From the NCBI RefSeq assembly GCF_008639165.1, contig NZ_CP029197.1:1364001-1428000 (forward strand): DNA of 64,000 bases, read 5' to 3'. The notes under the pieces were generated by a model that did not search any database, was not told where the DNA came from, and worked only from the letters and a program-made list of their open reading frames with translations. The translations under genes and the position numbers were made by a program. The DNA is from Streptomyces venezuelae ATCC 10712. GTDB taxonomy: Bacteria; Actinomycetota; Actinomycetes; Streptomycetales; Streptomycetaceae. Positions 54,034 through 63,330 of this stretch are shown here, in pieces. The first letter of the stretch is position 1, and the number at the start of each line of letters is the position of its first letter.

Positions 54034-55095
54034 ATGAAGTTTCAGGTGCTCTCGATCGTCCCTCACTCCCCGCACCCGCTCACCGGCGAACTCCCCTCCG
54101 CCGCCGACCGGCTGGAGCAGGTCGTCGCGCTCGGCGAGACCGCGGAGCGGCTCGGCTTCGACGCCTACGCGGTCGGCGAGCGGCACGCCGGCCCGTTCCT
54201 CTCCTCCGCCCCCACCGTGCTGCTCGCCGCGCTGGCCGCCCGCACCCGCCGGATCAGGCTGCTCACCGGTGTCACCGTGGTCGCGATCCTCGACCCGGTC
54301 CGGGTCGCCGAGGACTACGCGACCCTCGACCAGCTCTCCCGCGGCCGGCTCGAACTCGTCGTCGGCAAGGGCGCGGAGGCCGGCCACTTCGACCTCTTCG
54401 GCCTTGACGAGGAGCGGCAGTGGGACCTCCAGCGGGAGAAGTACGAGCTGCTCCGCCGGCTGTGGCGGGAGGAGGGCGTCGACTGGGAGGGCGAGTTCCG
54501 GCCCCCGCTGAAGAACGTCACCACGGTGCCGCGCCCGTACGCCGGACCGCCCCGGATCTGGCACGGCTCGGCCACCAGCCTCAACTCCCCCGAACTCGCG
54601 GCGAAGCACGGCGATCCGCTGTTCACCGCCAACGCGATCCAGCCCCGCGAGGCGTACGCGAAGCTCATCGCCCACTACCGGGAGAAGTTCGAGGAGTACG
54701 GGCACGACCCGGCGCACGCGCGCGTGGCGGCCGGTTCCGGCGGCCTGCTCATCGCCGACACCGCCGAGGAGGCGGTCACCCGCTACAAGGACCTGTACGA
54801 GGCGAAGGTACGGCAGAGCTTCCGGCCCCAGCTGGCGGGAAAGGCCGGTTACAACACCCCGTTCCGGACCATCGAGGAGGCGGTCGCGGACGGCCCGCAG
54901 CTGATCGGTTCGCCGCAGCAGATCATCGACAAGATCCTCGGGTACCACGCCCACTACGGGCACGACCTGCAGTCCGTCACCGTGGACGCCTTCGGCCAGT
55001 CCACCGCCGAGCAGACCGAGACGCTCCAGCGCTTCGCCGAGGAGATCGCACCGGTGGTCCGGAAGGAGGCGCCGAGCACGCTCTGGGAGGAGTGA
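54034..55095 (+). CDS. LLM-class (luciferase-like) flavin oxidoreductase
   Basis: This 353-residue TIM-barrel protein has LGFDAYAVGERHAGPFLSSA, LTGVTVVAILDPVRVAEDYA and DQLSRGRLELVVGKGAEAGH, the pattern of FMN- or F420-dependent luciferase-like monooxygenases and reductases. ATG 54034 is chosen; GTGGA lies upstream and an in-frame GTG at 54025 is possible. It is the only gene between glpD and the PAC2 protein. Cofactor and substrate are unknown. Confidence 0.88.
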   Translation: MKFQVLSIVPHSPHPLTGELPSAADRLEQVVALGETAERLGFDAYAVGERHAGPFLSSAPTVLLAALAARTRRIRLLTGVTVVAILDPVRVAEDYATLDQLSRGRLELVVGKGAEAGHFDLFGLDEERQWDLQREKYELLRRLWREEGVDWEGEFRPPLKNVTTVPRPYAGPPRIWHGSATSLNSPELAAKHGDPLFTANAIQPREAYAKLIAHYREKFEEYGHDPAHARVAAGSGGLLIADTAEEAVTRYKDLYEAKVRQSFRPQLAGKAGYNTPFRTIEEAVADGPQLIGSPQQIIDKILGYHAHYGHDLQSVTVDAFGQSTAEQTETLQRFAEEIAPVVRKEAPSTLWEE

Positions 55096-55236
55096 CCCCG
55101 CCGTGTGCGGAGGCGAGTTCCTGGGTAGTCGATCAAGGCCGCACGGGTTTTCGGGGACGTCCGGGGGCTGCGGACGGACCTGAGGAAAGCCGTAAGGTTG
55201 GTCCGTACGACAGGAACTTCGAAAAGGAGGCGCTGG

Positions 55237-56427
55237 GTGATCGAGCTCGAGGGGGTACCCGAGCTGATCGACCCGGTCATGGTGGCCGCGTTCGAAGGCT
55301 GGAACGACGCCGGCGACGCCGCCTCCACCGCGGTCGCCCATCTCGACCGGGAATGGAAGGGCGAGGTCTTCGCGGCGCTCGACGCCGAGGACTACTACGA
55401 CTTCCAGGTCAACCGGCCGACGGTCTTCCTGGAGAACGGCGTCCGGAAGATCACCTGGCCGACGACCCGGCTGTCCGTGGTCCGAGTCGGCGGCGAGAAG
55501 CCCCGTGACCTGGTGCTGGTGCGCGGGATCGAACCGTCCATGCGCTGGCGCTCCTTCTGCAACGAGCTGCTCGCCTTCGCCCACGAGCTGGGCGTGGAGA
55601 TGGTCGTGATCCTGGGCGCGCTGCTCGGGGACACCCCGCACACCCGGCCGGTGCCGGTCAGCGGCGTGACCTCCGATCCGGACCTGGCGCGCACGATGGA
55701 CCTGGAGGAGACCCGGTACGAGGGCCCGACGGGCATCGTGGGCATCCTCCAGGAGGCGTGCACCCACGCGGGCGTGCCCGCGGTGAGCCTGTGGGCGGCG
55801 GTGCCGCACTACGTGTCGCAGCCGCCGAACCCGAAGGCGACCCTGGCGCTCCTCAACCGTCTCGAGGACCTGATCGGGCTGCGCATCCCGCTGGGCGAGC
55901 TGCCCGAGGACGCGCGGGCCTGGCAGGTGGGCGTGGACCAGCTGGCGGCCGAGGACAGCGAGGTCGCCGAGTACGTCCAGACCCTGGAGGAGGCCCGGGA
56001 CACGGCGGAGCTGCCGGAGGCCTCGGGCGAGGCGATCGCCCGGGAGTTCGAGCGGTATCTGCGGCGGCGCGAGCCGGGCACGGGTCCGGGCGGGCCCGGG
56101 GTGGCGATGGAGGGCGGTGACACGGCGTTCCTGCGGGACCCGGGGAGCGGCCGTACGCGCCCGCCGAAGCCGGAGCAGCCGGGACCTGAGGCGGTGCCGG
56201 GCGCGGAGTCGGAGACCCCCGGGGACGCCGGGGAGCCGGACGCCCCGGAAGGCACGGAGGGCACGGAAGACACAGAAGGCACGGACGCTCCGGAGGGGGC
56301 GGCCGACGAGTCGCCGGGCACGGGGCCGGAGCCGGGCGCGGAGACAGAGCCGGAGCCGGAGCCGCGCGCGGACACGGAGCCCGGCGCGGACACGGAGCCC
56401 GGCGCGGACGGCGAGTCCGGGAAGTAG
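55237..56427 (+). CDS. parJ: PAC2-family protein, ParJ-like
   Basis: This 396-residue protein has a PAC2 (proteasome assembly chaperone) domain over about residues 1-270: MVAAFEGWNDAGDAASTAVA and FLENGVRKITWPTTR, with VVILGALLGDTPHTRPVPV. The last 110 residues or so are acidic and repetitive, with DTEPGA twice. GTG 55237 follows AAGGAGG. From memory, S. coelicolor ParJ (SCO1662) is a PAC2-family ParA partner in chromosome segregation and sits just after glpD, so the symbol is inferred. A role with the proteasome is possible but unproven. Confidence 0.75.
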   Translation: MIELEGVPELIDPVMVAAFEGWNDAGDAASTAVAHLDREWKGEVFAALDAEDYYDFQVNRPTVFLENGVRKITWPTTRLSVVRVGGEKPRDLVLVRGIEPSMRWRSFCNELLAFAHELGVEMVVILGALLGDTPHTRPVPVSGVTSDPDLARTMDLEETRYEGPTGIVGILQEACTHAGVPAVSLWAAVPHYVSQPPNPKATLALLNRLEDLIGLRIPLGELPEDARAWQVGVDQLAAEDSEVAEYVQTLEEARDTAELPEASGEAIAREFERYLRRREPGTGPGGPGVAMEGGDTAFLRDPGSGRTRPPKPEQPGPEAVPGAESETPGDAGEPDAPEGTEGTEDTEGTDAPEGAADESPGTGPEPGAETEPEPEPRADTEPGADTEPGADGESGK

Positions 56428-56449
56428 CGGCTCCGCGTCACCTGACGGA

Positions 56450-56483
56450 ACGGGAGGGGTGCCCCCAGGGGCGCCCCTCCCGT
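56450..56483. terminator. Bidirectional terminator
   Basis: Bases 56450-56464 pair with 56469-56483 (15 pairs with one T-G) around CCAG. It lies between the convergent PAC2 gene and the GH31 gene. Confidence 0.8.
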
Positions 56484-56508
56484 CGTCACGTCAGGCGCGG
56501 ATCACGCG

Positions 56509-59500
56509 TCAGGCGCAGCCGAACCGGGCCGCCGCCCAGTCCCCGTGGTCACCGCTCTTGGACCCGTTGGTGTCCGTGACGCGGAGCCGGACGTGCCGGG
56601 CCCCGGTCACGTCGACGTTCACGGGCAGGGTCGCGGAGGCCCCGGTGAGCCGGGGCGAGGTCCACAGGACCTTGCCGTCGGCCTCGACGGAGAAGGCCAC
56701 GTCACCGTAGCCGTTGATCTCGTCGTCGATGCCGACGTCGGCGGTGAAGGTGGTGCAGCGGCCGCCGAGGTAGACCTCGATGTCGGAGTCGGCGTGGGCG
56801 CCGATGCCCTTCGTGTAGGTCGTGCCCGCGAGGGTGAGCGGGTGGCCGTCGGCGGCCCCGGACTCGCCGTTGGAGCGGTCGCGTTCGGGCGGGCCCCAGC
56901 CGTTGGTGGAGCGGAGCCAGACGAGGTCGCTCGCCCAGGCGTCGCCGGTGGGCGGCGGGGGCATCACGCCGACCGCGAACCGCTGGGTCGCGGTGCGGTC
57001 GGTGCCGGCGGCGCGGTGCCGGGCGGTCGCGGTGAGGGTGGCCTCGCCGGGCTCGGCGCCGGCGGCCGGGGTGACGGTGACCGCGACCCGGCGGGTGGTG
57101 CCGGCCGGGATGCGGCCGATCGGCGCGGCGGGGGTGACCCGCCAGCCGGCCGGGGCGGCCAGGGAGACCCGTACGTCGGTGGCGTCCCGGGTGCCCGCGG
57201 TGACGTCCACGGCGACGGTGCCGGGCACTCCGGCGCCGAGCTCCTGGCCGGTGGGGACGGCGAGGGCGGCGGGGGCGCCCGCGACGGCGCCGCCGACCGC
57301 GCTGGTGTCGGTCAGCTTCAGTTCGAAGCCGCGGCCGGTGGACAGGGCGGCCGTCTTGACCCGGACCACTCCCCCGCGCTCGTCGCGGTCGTACCACCAG
57401 CCCTGCGGGGCGGCGTCGAAGGCGGCGCGTGAGGTGAGGGCGGGGAGCCGCCGCCCGTCGAGCTTGACGTTGCCGGGGGCGTCGCCGGTGTGGACGGTGA
57501 AGGCGTACGGCCGGGCGGCCGGCTTGCCGGTGTACGTGCCCTGGCTGGCGCCGATGCGGACGGTGACGTCGCCGGGGCCGCCGTTCGGCGCGCGGACCTC
57601 GGCGCGCTGGGTGGCGTAGCGGCCGGTGCGGTGCTCGCGGGTCACGCCGTCGTCCTCGTACAGCTCGAAGGAGGAGCTGCCCTTGGGGTAGATGTCCCAG
57701 GCGAGCGGGTCGCCGGGGGCGCGGTCGGTGTACGAGCGGATGTCGCCGGGCCACATCGGGACGGTCGCCCCGGCCCGTACGAACAGGGGCAGGGTGTCGA
57801 GGGGGGCGCTGTAGTCGTCGACGGTGACGGGGCCTTCGTAGGTGCGGCCGCTCCAGTAGTCGATCCAGGTGCCCTTCGGGAGGTAGATGCCGTCGCGCTC
57901 CACGGCGTCCTGGTAGACGGGGGCGACGAGGAAGTCCTCGCCGCTGAGGAATTCGTACTTGGCGGCGTCGGTGGCGGCCTTCGGGTCGTCCGGGTACTCG
58001 AGGGCGAGCGGCCGGGCGAGGCCGACGCCGGTCCGGGTGGCCTGGTGGGCGTGGCTGTAGATGTACGGGAGCAGGGCCTCGTGGAGCTTGAGGGAGGCGC
58101 GGTTGATGCTGGTGGAGGGCTCGCCGTAGCGGAAGGGCTGCTTGTCGTTGGCGGCCCAGCCGTCCATGGTCATGGTGACGGGCAGGAAGGTCTTCCACTG
58201 GAGGTCGCGGGTGTACGTCTTGGCGCTGCCGCCGAAGATGCCGTCGACGTCCCCGGTGGTGTAGGCGAGTCCGGACATGGAGGCGCCCGCGTAGGTCGGG
58301 ATCTGCCAGCGGATGTACTCCCAGCTGCCGGACTGGTCGCCGGACCACTGGACGCCGCAGCGCTGGGCGCCGGACCAGCTCTCGGGGGCCCAGGTGAAGC
58401 CGCGGGCGTCGCTGTGGGCCTCGATGCCGGCGTGGGCGTCCTTGCAGCCGTCGAGGGCGAACTTGTAGCCCTCGCCGACCCAGGCGACGTCGAGCTTGGC
58501 GACCCGCTGGCCGGCCTTGACCTGCTCTTCGAGCTTGTCGATGCCGTCCTCGGTCCACAGGCCGAGCTTCATGCCGCGGGCGCCGAGTCCGGTGGAGGCC
58601 TCGGCGAGGTTCTCGTAGCCGCAGCCGTAGCCGTCGTTGACGAGCATCCAGCCGTTGGGCATGTCGTGGGCGACGTAGCCGTCGGCGACCTTCAGGGCGT
58701 CGAGGGTGTGGCGCTCGCCCCGGTTGGCGTTGTGGAGGTAGCAGTCGGCGTCGCCGATCTCCAGGCCGTACACGGGCGGCAGGAACGGTTTGCCGGTGAG
58801 CCGGGTGTACTGGCCTATGACGTCCTTGGCGGCGTCGGAGCCGGTGCCCGCGAAGTAGTAGGCGTCGAAGCGGCGTTCCTTGGCGCTGGTGGTGACGGGC
58901 TCGTTGAACGCGTAGGTGTTCGGCGCGTAGGTGTTGCGGTAGACGCCGTATCCGGCCGAGGAGAGGTAGAACGGCACGGAGTTGGGGTGGCCGCCGTCGT
59001 TCCAGTTGTAGTCGACGCCGACCTCGACGGTCTTGTCGCGGTGGGAGGTGTTGCCGCGGCCGTTCTGCATGCCGGCGCCGTAGAACTGCTCGGTGGCGCC
59101 GCGGGCGAGGGTCTGTGTGGTCCGGTCGGCGGTCCAGCTGAGGCCGCGGGCCTCGCTCCAGAGCGGGGTGCCGTCGGCGCGCAGGGCGGCGAAGCGGAGC
59201 GGCGACTTGTAGGCGCGGAGGGTGACCTGAGGGCTGCTCAGTTCGTAGCGGTCGCCCAGGTCGCGCCAGGTGGTGGCCGGGGGCGGGCCCTGGGGCAGCG
59301 TGATGTCGGTGCCGGTGGGGTCGGTGAACGCGCCGTCGGGGGCCAGTTCGATGCGGAAGGTGTCGGCGGTGACGAAGCTGACCCGGGCCTGGGCCTGGCC
59401 GGCGGTCAGCCGGTAGACGGCTCCGTCGGCGGCGAAGCCGGTGAGGTCGCCGACCGTGGTGTCGGTGGGGGTGGCCGACGCGGTGGAGCCGGGTCCCGCG

Positions 59501-59565
59501 AAGGCCGCGAGGAGCCCGAGGACGGCTCCGGCGAGTGCAACTTTCATGCGTGATGATGATTGCAT
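56509..59565 (-). CDS. Secreted glycoside hydrolase family 31 enzyme with NPCBM-like C-terminus
   Basis: This 1018-residue secreted enzyme has a signal peptide (VALAGAVLGLLAAFAGPGSTAS), a GH31 N-terminal domain and a TIM barrel. The nucleophile Asp region is AKLDVAWVGEG, and the acid/base is in GVQWSGDQSGSWEYI. A beta domain (TLPLFVRAGATVPMWPGDI) and two C-terminal modules follow: an Ig-like NEW3 domain and an NPCBM carbohydrate-binding domain (TKGIGAHADSDIEVYLGG). GH31 enzymes cut alpha-glucosides, alpha-xylosides or alpha-galactosides. The exact linkage is unknown, and KLDVAW differs from the usual KxDxxE context. Confidence 0.9.
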   Translation of the reverse strand: MQSSSRMKVALAGAVLGLLAAFAGPGSTASATPTDTTVGDLTGFAADGAVYRLTAGQAQARVSFVTADTFRIELAPDGAFTDPTGTDITLPQGPPPATTWRDLGDRYELSSPQVTLRAYKSPLRFAALRADGTPLWSEARGLSWTADRTTQTLARGATEQFYGAGMQNGRGNTSHRDKTVEVGVDYNWNDGGHPNSVPFYLSSAGYGVYRNTYAPNTYAFNEPVTTSAKERRFDAYYFAGTGSDAAKDVIGQYTRLTGKPFLPPVYGLEIGDADCYLHNANRGERHTLDALKVADGYVAHDMPNGWMLVNDGYGCGYENLAEASTGLGARGMKLGLWTEDGIDKLEEQVKAGQRVAKLDVAWVGEGYKFALDGCKDAHAGIEAHSDARGFTWAPESWSGAQRCGVQWSGDQSGSWEYIRWQIPTYAGASMSGLAYTTGDVDGIFGGSAKTYTRDLQWKTFLPVTMTMDGWAANDKQPFRYGEPSTSINRASLKLHEALLPYIYSHAHQATRTGVGLARPLALEYPDDPKAATDAAKYEFLSGEDFLVAPVYQDAVERDGIYLPKGTWIDYWSGRTYEGPVTVDDYSAPLDTLPLFVRAGATVPMWPGDIRSYTDRAPGDPLAWDIYPKGSSSFELYEDDGVTREHRTGRYATQRAEVRAPNGGPGDVTVRIGASQGTYTGKPAARPYAFTVHTGDAPGNVKLDGRRLPALTSRAAFDAAPQGWWYDRDERGGVVRVKTAALSTGRGFELKLTDTSAVGGAVAGAPAALAVPTGQELGAGVPGTVAVDVTAGTRDATDVRVSLAAPAGWRVTPAAPIGRIPAGTTRRVAVTVTPAAGAEPGEATLTATARHRAAGTDRTATQRFAVGVMPPPPTGDAWASDLVWLRSTNGWGPPERDRSNGESGAADGHPLTLAGTTYTKGIGAHADSDIEVYLGGRCTTFTADVGIDDEINGYGDVAFSVEADGKVLWTSPRLTGASATLPVNVDVTGARHVRLRVTDTNGSKSGDHGDWAAARFGCA

Positions 59566-59612
59566 GGGGCTTATTTAGCGCAGGAACGAGCATTCCCGCC
59601 AGGACAAAACGG

Positions 59613-59651
59613 AACCGCCCTCGGACTTCGGCGAGAAGTCCAAGGGCGGTT
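59613..59651 (-). terminator. Terminator of mshC
   Basis: A 16-position stem with one mismatch (59613-59628 with 59636-59651) lies about 30 bp after the mshC stop on the minus strand. Confidence 0.8.
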
Positions 59652-59681
59652 GCCTGAAACGGGGTTGCGCGGTACTGCTCG

Positions 59682-60911
59682 CTACAGGGCCACACCGAGC
59701 AGTGCGTCGACGGCACGGGAGACGAGACCGGGGGCGGAGTCGTCGGTCCCGCCCTCGGCGGCCTGGAGCTCGGCCCAGCGGTCGACCGCGACGAGCGCGG
59801 TGGGGGTGTCGAGGTCGTCGGAGAGCGCCTCGCGGAGCTCCTCGACGAGCGCGTCGGCGGACGGGCCGTCGGGACGCGAGACAGCGGCGCGCCAGCGGCC
59901 GAGCCGCTCCTGGGCGTCCCGCAGGACCTGGTCGGTCCACTCCCAGTCGTCGCGGTAGCGGTGGGAGAGGAGCGCGAGCCGGATGGCGGCCGGGTCGACG
60001 CCGTCCCGGCGGAGCTTGGAGACGAAGACCAGGTTGCCCTTGGACTTCGACATCTTCTCGCCGTCGAGGGCGACCATGCCGGCGTGGACGTACGCCTTGG
60101 CCATGGGGAACTCGCCGGTCAGCGCCTGGGCGTGCGAGGCGCCCATCTCGTGGTGCGGGAAGATCAGGTCGGAGCCGCCGCCCTGCACGTCGAAGCCCAT
60201 GCCGAGGTGGTCGAGGGCGATGGCGACGCACTCGATGTGCCAGCCCGGGCGGCCGGCGCCGAGGCTGGCGCCGTCCCAGCTCGGCTCGCCCTCGCGGGCG
60301 GCCATCCAGAGCATCGGGTCGAGCGGGTTCTTCTTGCCGGGGCGCTCCGGGTCGCCGCCGCGCTCGGCGGAGAGGTGGCGCATCAGCTCGGTGCTGTAGT
60401 GGGAGACCTCGCCGAAGTGCGGGTCGGCGTCGACGGAGAAGTAGATGTCGCCGTCGAGTTCGTAGGCGGCTCCGGAGTCCCGGAGGCGCTCGACGAGCGG
60501 GACGATGCCGGGTATGGCTTCGACGGCGCCGATGTAGTGCTGCGGGGGCAGCATCCGCAGGGCGGTCATGTCCTCGCGGAACAGGGCGGTCTCACGCTCG
60601 GCCAGGCCGACCCAGTCGACGCCGTCACGGATCGCTCGCTCCAGGAGCGGATCGTCCACGTCCGTGACGTTCTGGACGTAGTGCACCTGCCGCTTGGTGT
60701 CGAGCCACACGCGCTGAACGAGGTCGAACGCGTTGTAGGTCGCCGCGTGACCCATGTGGGTCGCGTCGTACGGCGTGATGCCGCAGACGTAGATACGGGC
60801 GACGGGGCCGGGGGCGAGGGTCACTCGTCCACCGGTCGCGGTGTCGTGGATCCGGAGGTCGCGGCCCTTGCCGGGAAGGGCGGGGACCTCAGAAGCGGGC
60901 CAGGCATGCAT
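59682..60911 (-). CDS. mshC: Mycothiol ligase MshC
   Basis: This 409-residue enzyme joins cysteine to glucosaminyl-inositol in mycothiol synthesis. It is related to cysteinyl-tRNA synthetase, with the HIGH-like [13 protein letters not shown] and the KMSKS loop [13 protein letters not shown], and lacks the tRNA-binding C-terminus. ATG 60911 is chosen; the ribosome binding site is weak and the frame runs open upstream, so leaderless translation is possible. The length suits MshC rather than CysS. Confidence 0.95.
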   Translation of the reverse strand: MHAWPASEVPALPGKGRDLRIHDTATGGRVTLAPGPVARIYVCGITPYDATHMGHAATYNAFDLVQRVWLDTKRQVHYVQNVTDVDDPLLERAIRDGVDWVGLAERETALFREDMTALRMLPPQHYIGAVEAIPGIVPLVERLRDSGAAYELDGDIYFSVDADPHFGEVSHYSTELMRHLSAERGGDPERPGKKNPLDPMLWMAAREGEPSWDGASLGAGRPGWHIECVAIALDHLGMGFDVQGGGSDLIFPHHEMGASHAQALTGEFPMAKAYVHAGMVALDGEKMSKSKGNLVFVSKLRRDGVDPAAIRLALLSHRYRDDWEWTDQVLRDAQERLGRWRAAVSRPDGPSADALVEELREALSDDLDTPTALVAVDRWAELQAAEGGTDDSAPGLVSRAVDALLGVAL

Positions 60912-61060
60912 GACCCGAGCGTAACCGGACAGGTGTTCCGGATACGAACCGGATCCGGGATCTTGACCGATTAGGCGCTCTTGCGGGTCGGAGGCGTGCG
61001 TGCATACCCCCCAGGGGTGCTCGCCCCTTTCGGCAGGGTTGGCCGAAACCTTTCCCCCGG

Positions 61061-61867
61061 TCAGACGGGCGGCCAGGGGATCGCCGGCCACTGCCCCGAG
61101 GGCTCCGGATGCCGTCCGGTGGCCCTCAGCGCCGCCACACGGGCGCGGACGGCGGCCACCTCGGCGCCGGTGAGCAGTTCGGCCAGACGGGCGGCGAGCG
61201 GCGCTCCGGGGGCCAGTGCGCCGTCGAGCCGGTCGAGCACCTCGGCCGCCTCGGCGGGCAGCTCCTCGCCCGCCCAGCCCCACAGCAGGGTGCGCAGCTT
61301 GTCGTCGACGTGGAAGGTCACCCCGTGGTCGATGCCGTAGAGGTGGCCACCGGGCGCGGGCAGCAGGTGCCCGCCCTTCCGGTCGCCGTTGTTGATGACC
61401 GCGTCCAGGACGGCGAGCCGGCGCAGCTCGGGGGTGTCGGCGTGGACCAGGAGCGCGGTGCGGTCCTCGGCGATCTGCGCCGGTCCGACGGCCTTCCACC
61501 CCTCGCCCGGCTCGTCGTCCTCGGTGAGGGCGAGCAGCCGCGCCCCGGGGTCGGCCTCGATCCACAGCTGGACCATGCCCTCCCCGTACGGCCCGTCGCG
61601 GAGCACGGTCGGCGGGACCAGGCCCCAGCCGGTGGCCTCGGAGATCTCGAACGCGGCGACCTCCCGCTGGGCGAGGGTGCCGTCGGGGAAGTCCCACAGC
61701 GGCTGCTCCCCCGCGACCGGTTTGTAGACGCAGGCCGCTTCCCGCCCTTCGTGGGCGACGGAGCAGTACAGCACGGCGTTGGAGGCCTCGCGGACCCGGC
61801 CGCGCACGGTCAGCTCACCGTGGGCGAGCAGCTCGGCGTCCGGGAGCGTCGGGGGGCTGCTGCTCAT
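61061..61867 (-). CDS. SCO1664-family protein (PI3/4-kinase-like fold)
   Basis: This 268-residue protein resembles phosphatidylinositol 3/4-kinase-like actinobacterial proteins: [33 protein letters not shown]-type [20 protein letters not shown] and [20 protein letters not shown] carry a probable ATP and metal site. The substrate is unknown. ATG 61867 overlaps the stop of the DUF3090 gene (ATGA), so the two are coupled. The gene lies in the conserved mshC neighbourhood. Confidence 0.82.
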   Translation of the reverse strand: MSSSPPTLPDAELLAHGELTVRGRVREASNAVLYCSVAHEGREAACVYKPVAGEQPLWDFPDGTLAQREVAAFEISEATGWGLVPPTVLRDGPYGEGMVQLWIEADPGARLLALTEDDEPGEGWKAVGPAQIAEDRTALLVHADTPELRRLAVLDAVINNGDRKGGHLLPAPGGHLYGIDHGVTFHVDDKLRTLLWGWAGEELPAEAAEVLDRLDGALAPGAPLAARLAELLTGAEVAAVRARVAALRATGRHPEPSGQWPAIPWPPV

Positions 61868-62454
61868 GCTCCGCGGCGGTATCCGTTCTGGCGCGGGCAG
61901 ACGTGGCCCTCGGGGTCGAGCGGCAGGCTGCACAGCGGGCAGGGCGGCCGGCCGGCGTTGACGACGTCCAGGGCCCGCTTGGCGAAGGCGCGGGCCTGGG
62001 CACCGCTGAGGCGGACCCGGAGCATCGGCGGCCCGTTCTCCTCGTCCTGGAGCAGCCGCTCCTCGGCCTCGGCGAGGTCCTCCTCGGAGTCCACGTCGAG
62101 CTCGACGAGCGCCTGCGCCTCGACGATCATGCGCTGCTCCTCGCCGTCCCAGGCGAGGGCCATGGTGCCGACTCGGAACTCCTCCTCGACGGGCACGTCG
62201 AGGGGGGCGGTGTCGGAGACCTCGGCGGGGGCGACGGCGGGCACGGGCGCGTTGCCCCCGGTGCGGCGGACGACCTCGTCGAGGAGCTCGTCCATCCGCT
62301 CGGCGAGGGCGGCGACCTGTGTCTTCTCCAGGGCGACGCTGGTGACCCGGCCGCCGGCGGACGCCTGGAGGAAGAACGTACGGCGGCCAGGCAGCCCGAC
62401 CGTACCGGCCACGAAACGCTCCGGTGGGTCGTAGAGGAACACCTGACGGGACAC
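61864..62454 (-). CDS. DUF3090-family protein with zinc-ribbon tail
   Basis: This 196-residue conserved actinobacterial protein begins MSRQVFLYDPPERFVAGTVG and has a C-terminal CPLCSLPLDPEGHVCP that would bind zinc. Function is unknown. GTG 62454 follows GGGAG. It is translationally coupled to the SCO1664-family gene by a four-base overlap, which suggests a shared role. Confidence 0.82.
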   Translation of the reverse strand: MSRQVFLYDPPERFVAGTVGLPGRRTFFLQASAGGRVTSVALEKTQVAALAERMDELLDEVVRRTGGNAPVPAVAPAEVSDTAPLDVPVEEEFRVGTMALAWDGEEQRMIVEAQALVELDVDSEEDLAEAEERLLQDEENGPPMLRVRLSGAQARAFAKRALDVVNAGRPPCPLCSLPLDPEGHVCPRQNGYRRGA

Positions 62455-62522
62455 GTTTCCCGGCTCCCTTGCGTCTCGACAGTCGTACTACAGCGGCGCG
62501 TCCACCCTACTGCGCGAAGGGA

Positions 62523-63212
62523 TCACGGTGCGCCCGCGCCGCCCCCGACCTCAGCCGTCCCACTGCTGTCGGGGTGCTCGCGCGGGGCGAACCCGGCGAA
62601 GTCCCCGGTGTCGCCGAGGCGGACGAGGAACGGCCGCAGCCGGGTGTACCGGACGACGGTGACCGAGCAGGGGTCGACGTGCAGGCGCTGGAAGAGGTCG
62701 AGGTGGAGGCCGAGGGCGTCCGCCACGATCGATTTGACGATGTCTCCGTGCGAGCACATCACATAGGCGGCGTCCTCGCCGTGCTCCGCCTCGATCCGCG
62801 CGTTCCAGTCGTGGACGGCGTCGACCGCGCGGGCCTGCATCGCGCGCATGGACTCGCCGCCGGGGAAGGCGGCGGCGGAGGCGTGCGCCTGGACGACCTC
62901 CATCAGGGGCTCGTCGTTGAGCTCGGCCAGCTTGCGGCCCGACCAGTCGCCGTAGTCGCACTCGTTGATCCGGTCCTCGACGTGCAGCGGGAGGTCCGGC
63001 CGGGCGTCGAGGAGCGGCTGTACGGTCTCCCGGCAGCGCTGGAGGGGGCTGGAGACGACGGCGGCGAGGGGCACGTCCGCGAGCCGCCCGGGGAGCGCGG
63101 CGGCCTGCGCGGCGCCCCGCTCGTCGAGGGAGATCCCGGGCGTGCGCCCCGCGAGGACCCCGGAGGTGTTGGCGGTGGAGCGTCCGTGCCGGACGAGGAT
63201 CAGCGTGGCCAT
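62523..63212 (-). CDS. Histidine phosphatase family protein (phosphoglycerate mutase-like)
   Basis: This 229-residue enzyme has the catalytic RHG in MATLILVRHGRSTANTSG and the second His in YVMCSHGDIVKSIVADAL. The SSPLQRCRETVQPLLDARP region matches the family. The substrate is unknown; mutase and phosphatase members cannot be separated from sequence alone. ATG 63212 is chosen; TAGGCT sits eight bases before it, suggesting a leaderless mRNA. It is divergent from the CorA-type gene. Confidence 0.87.
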   Translation of the reverse strand: MATLILVRHGRSTANTSGVLAGRTPGISLDERGAAQAAALPGRLADVPLAAVVSSPLQRCRETVQPLLDARPDLPLHVEDRINECDYGDWSGRKLAELNDEPLMEVVQAHASAAAFPGGESMRAMQARAVDAVHDWNARIEAEHGEDAAYVMCSHGDIVKSIVADALGLHLDLFQRLHVDPCSVTVVRYTRLRPFLVRLGDTGDFAGFAPREHPDSSGTAEVGGGAGAP

Positions 63213-63330
63213 GGCGGCCAGCCTAGGCGGTGTCCCGGCGGACCCGGAATGTGCCGCGGTTTCGGGGGCCGGTGGCCGCCCGACGGCTCCACGCGTGCGT
63301 ACCGGGGCCGTTCGATGGAGAATACGGCGC

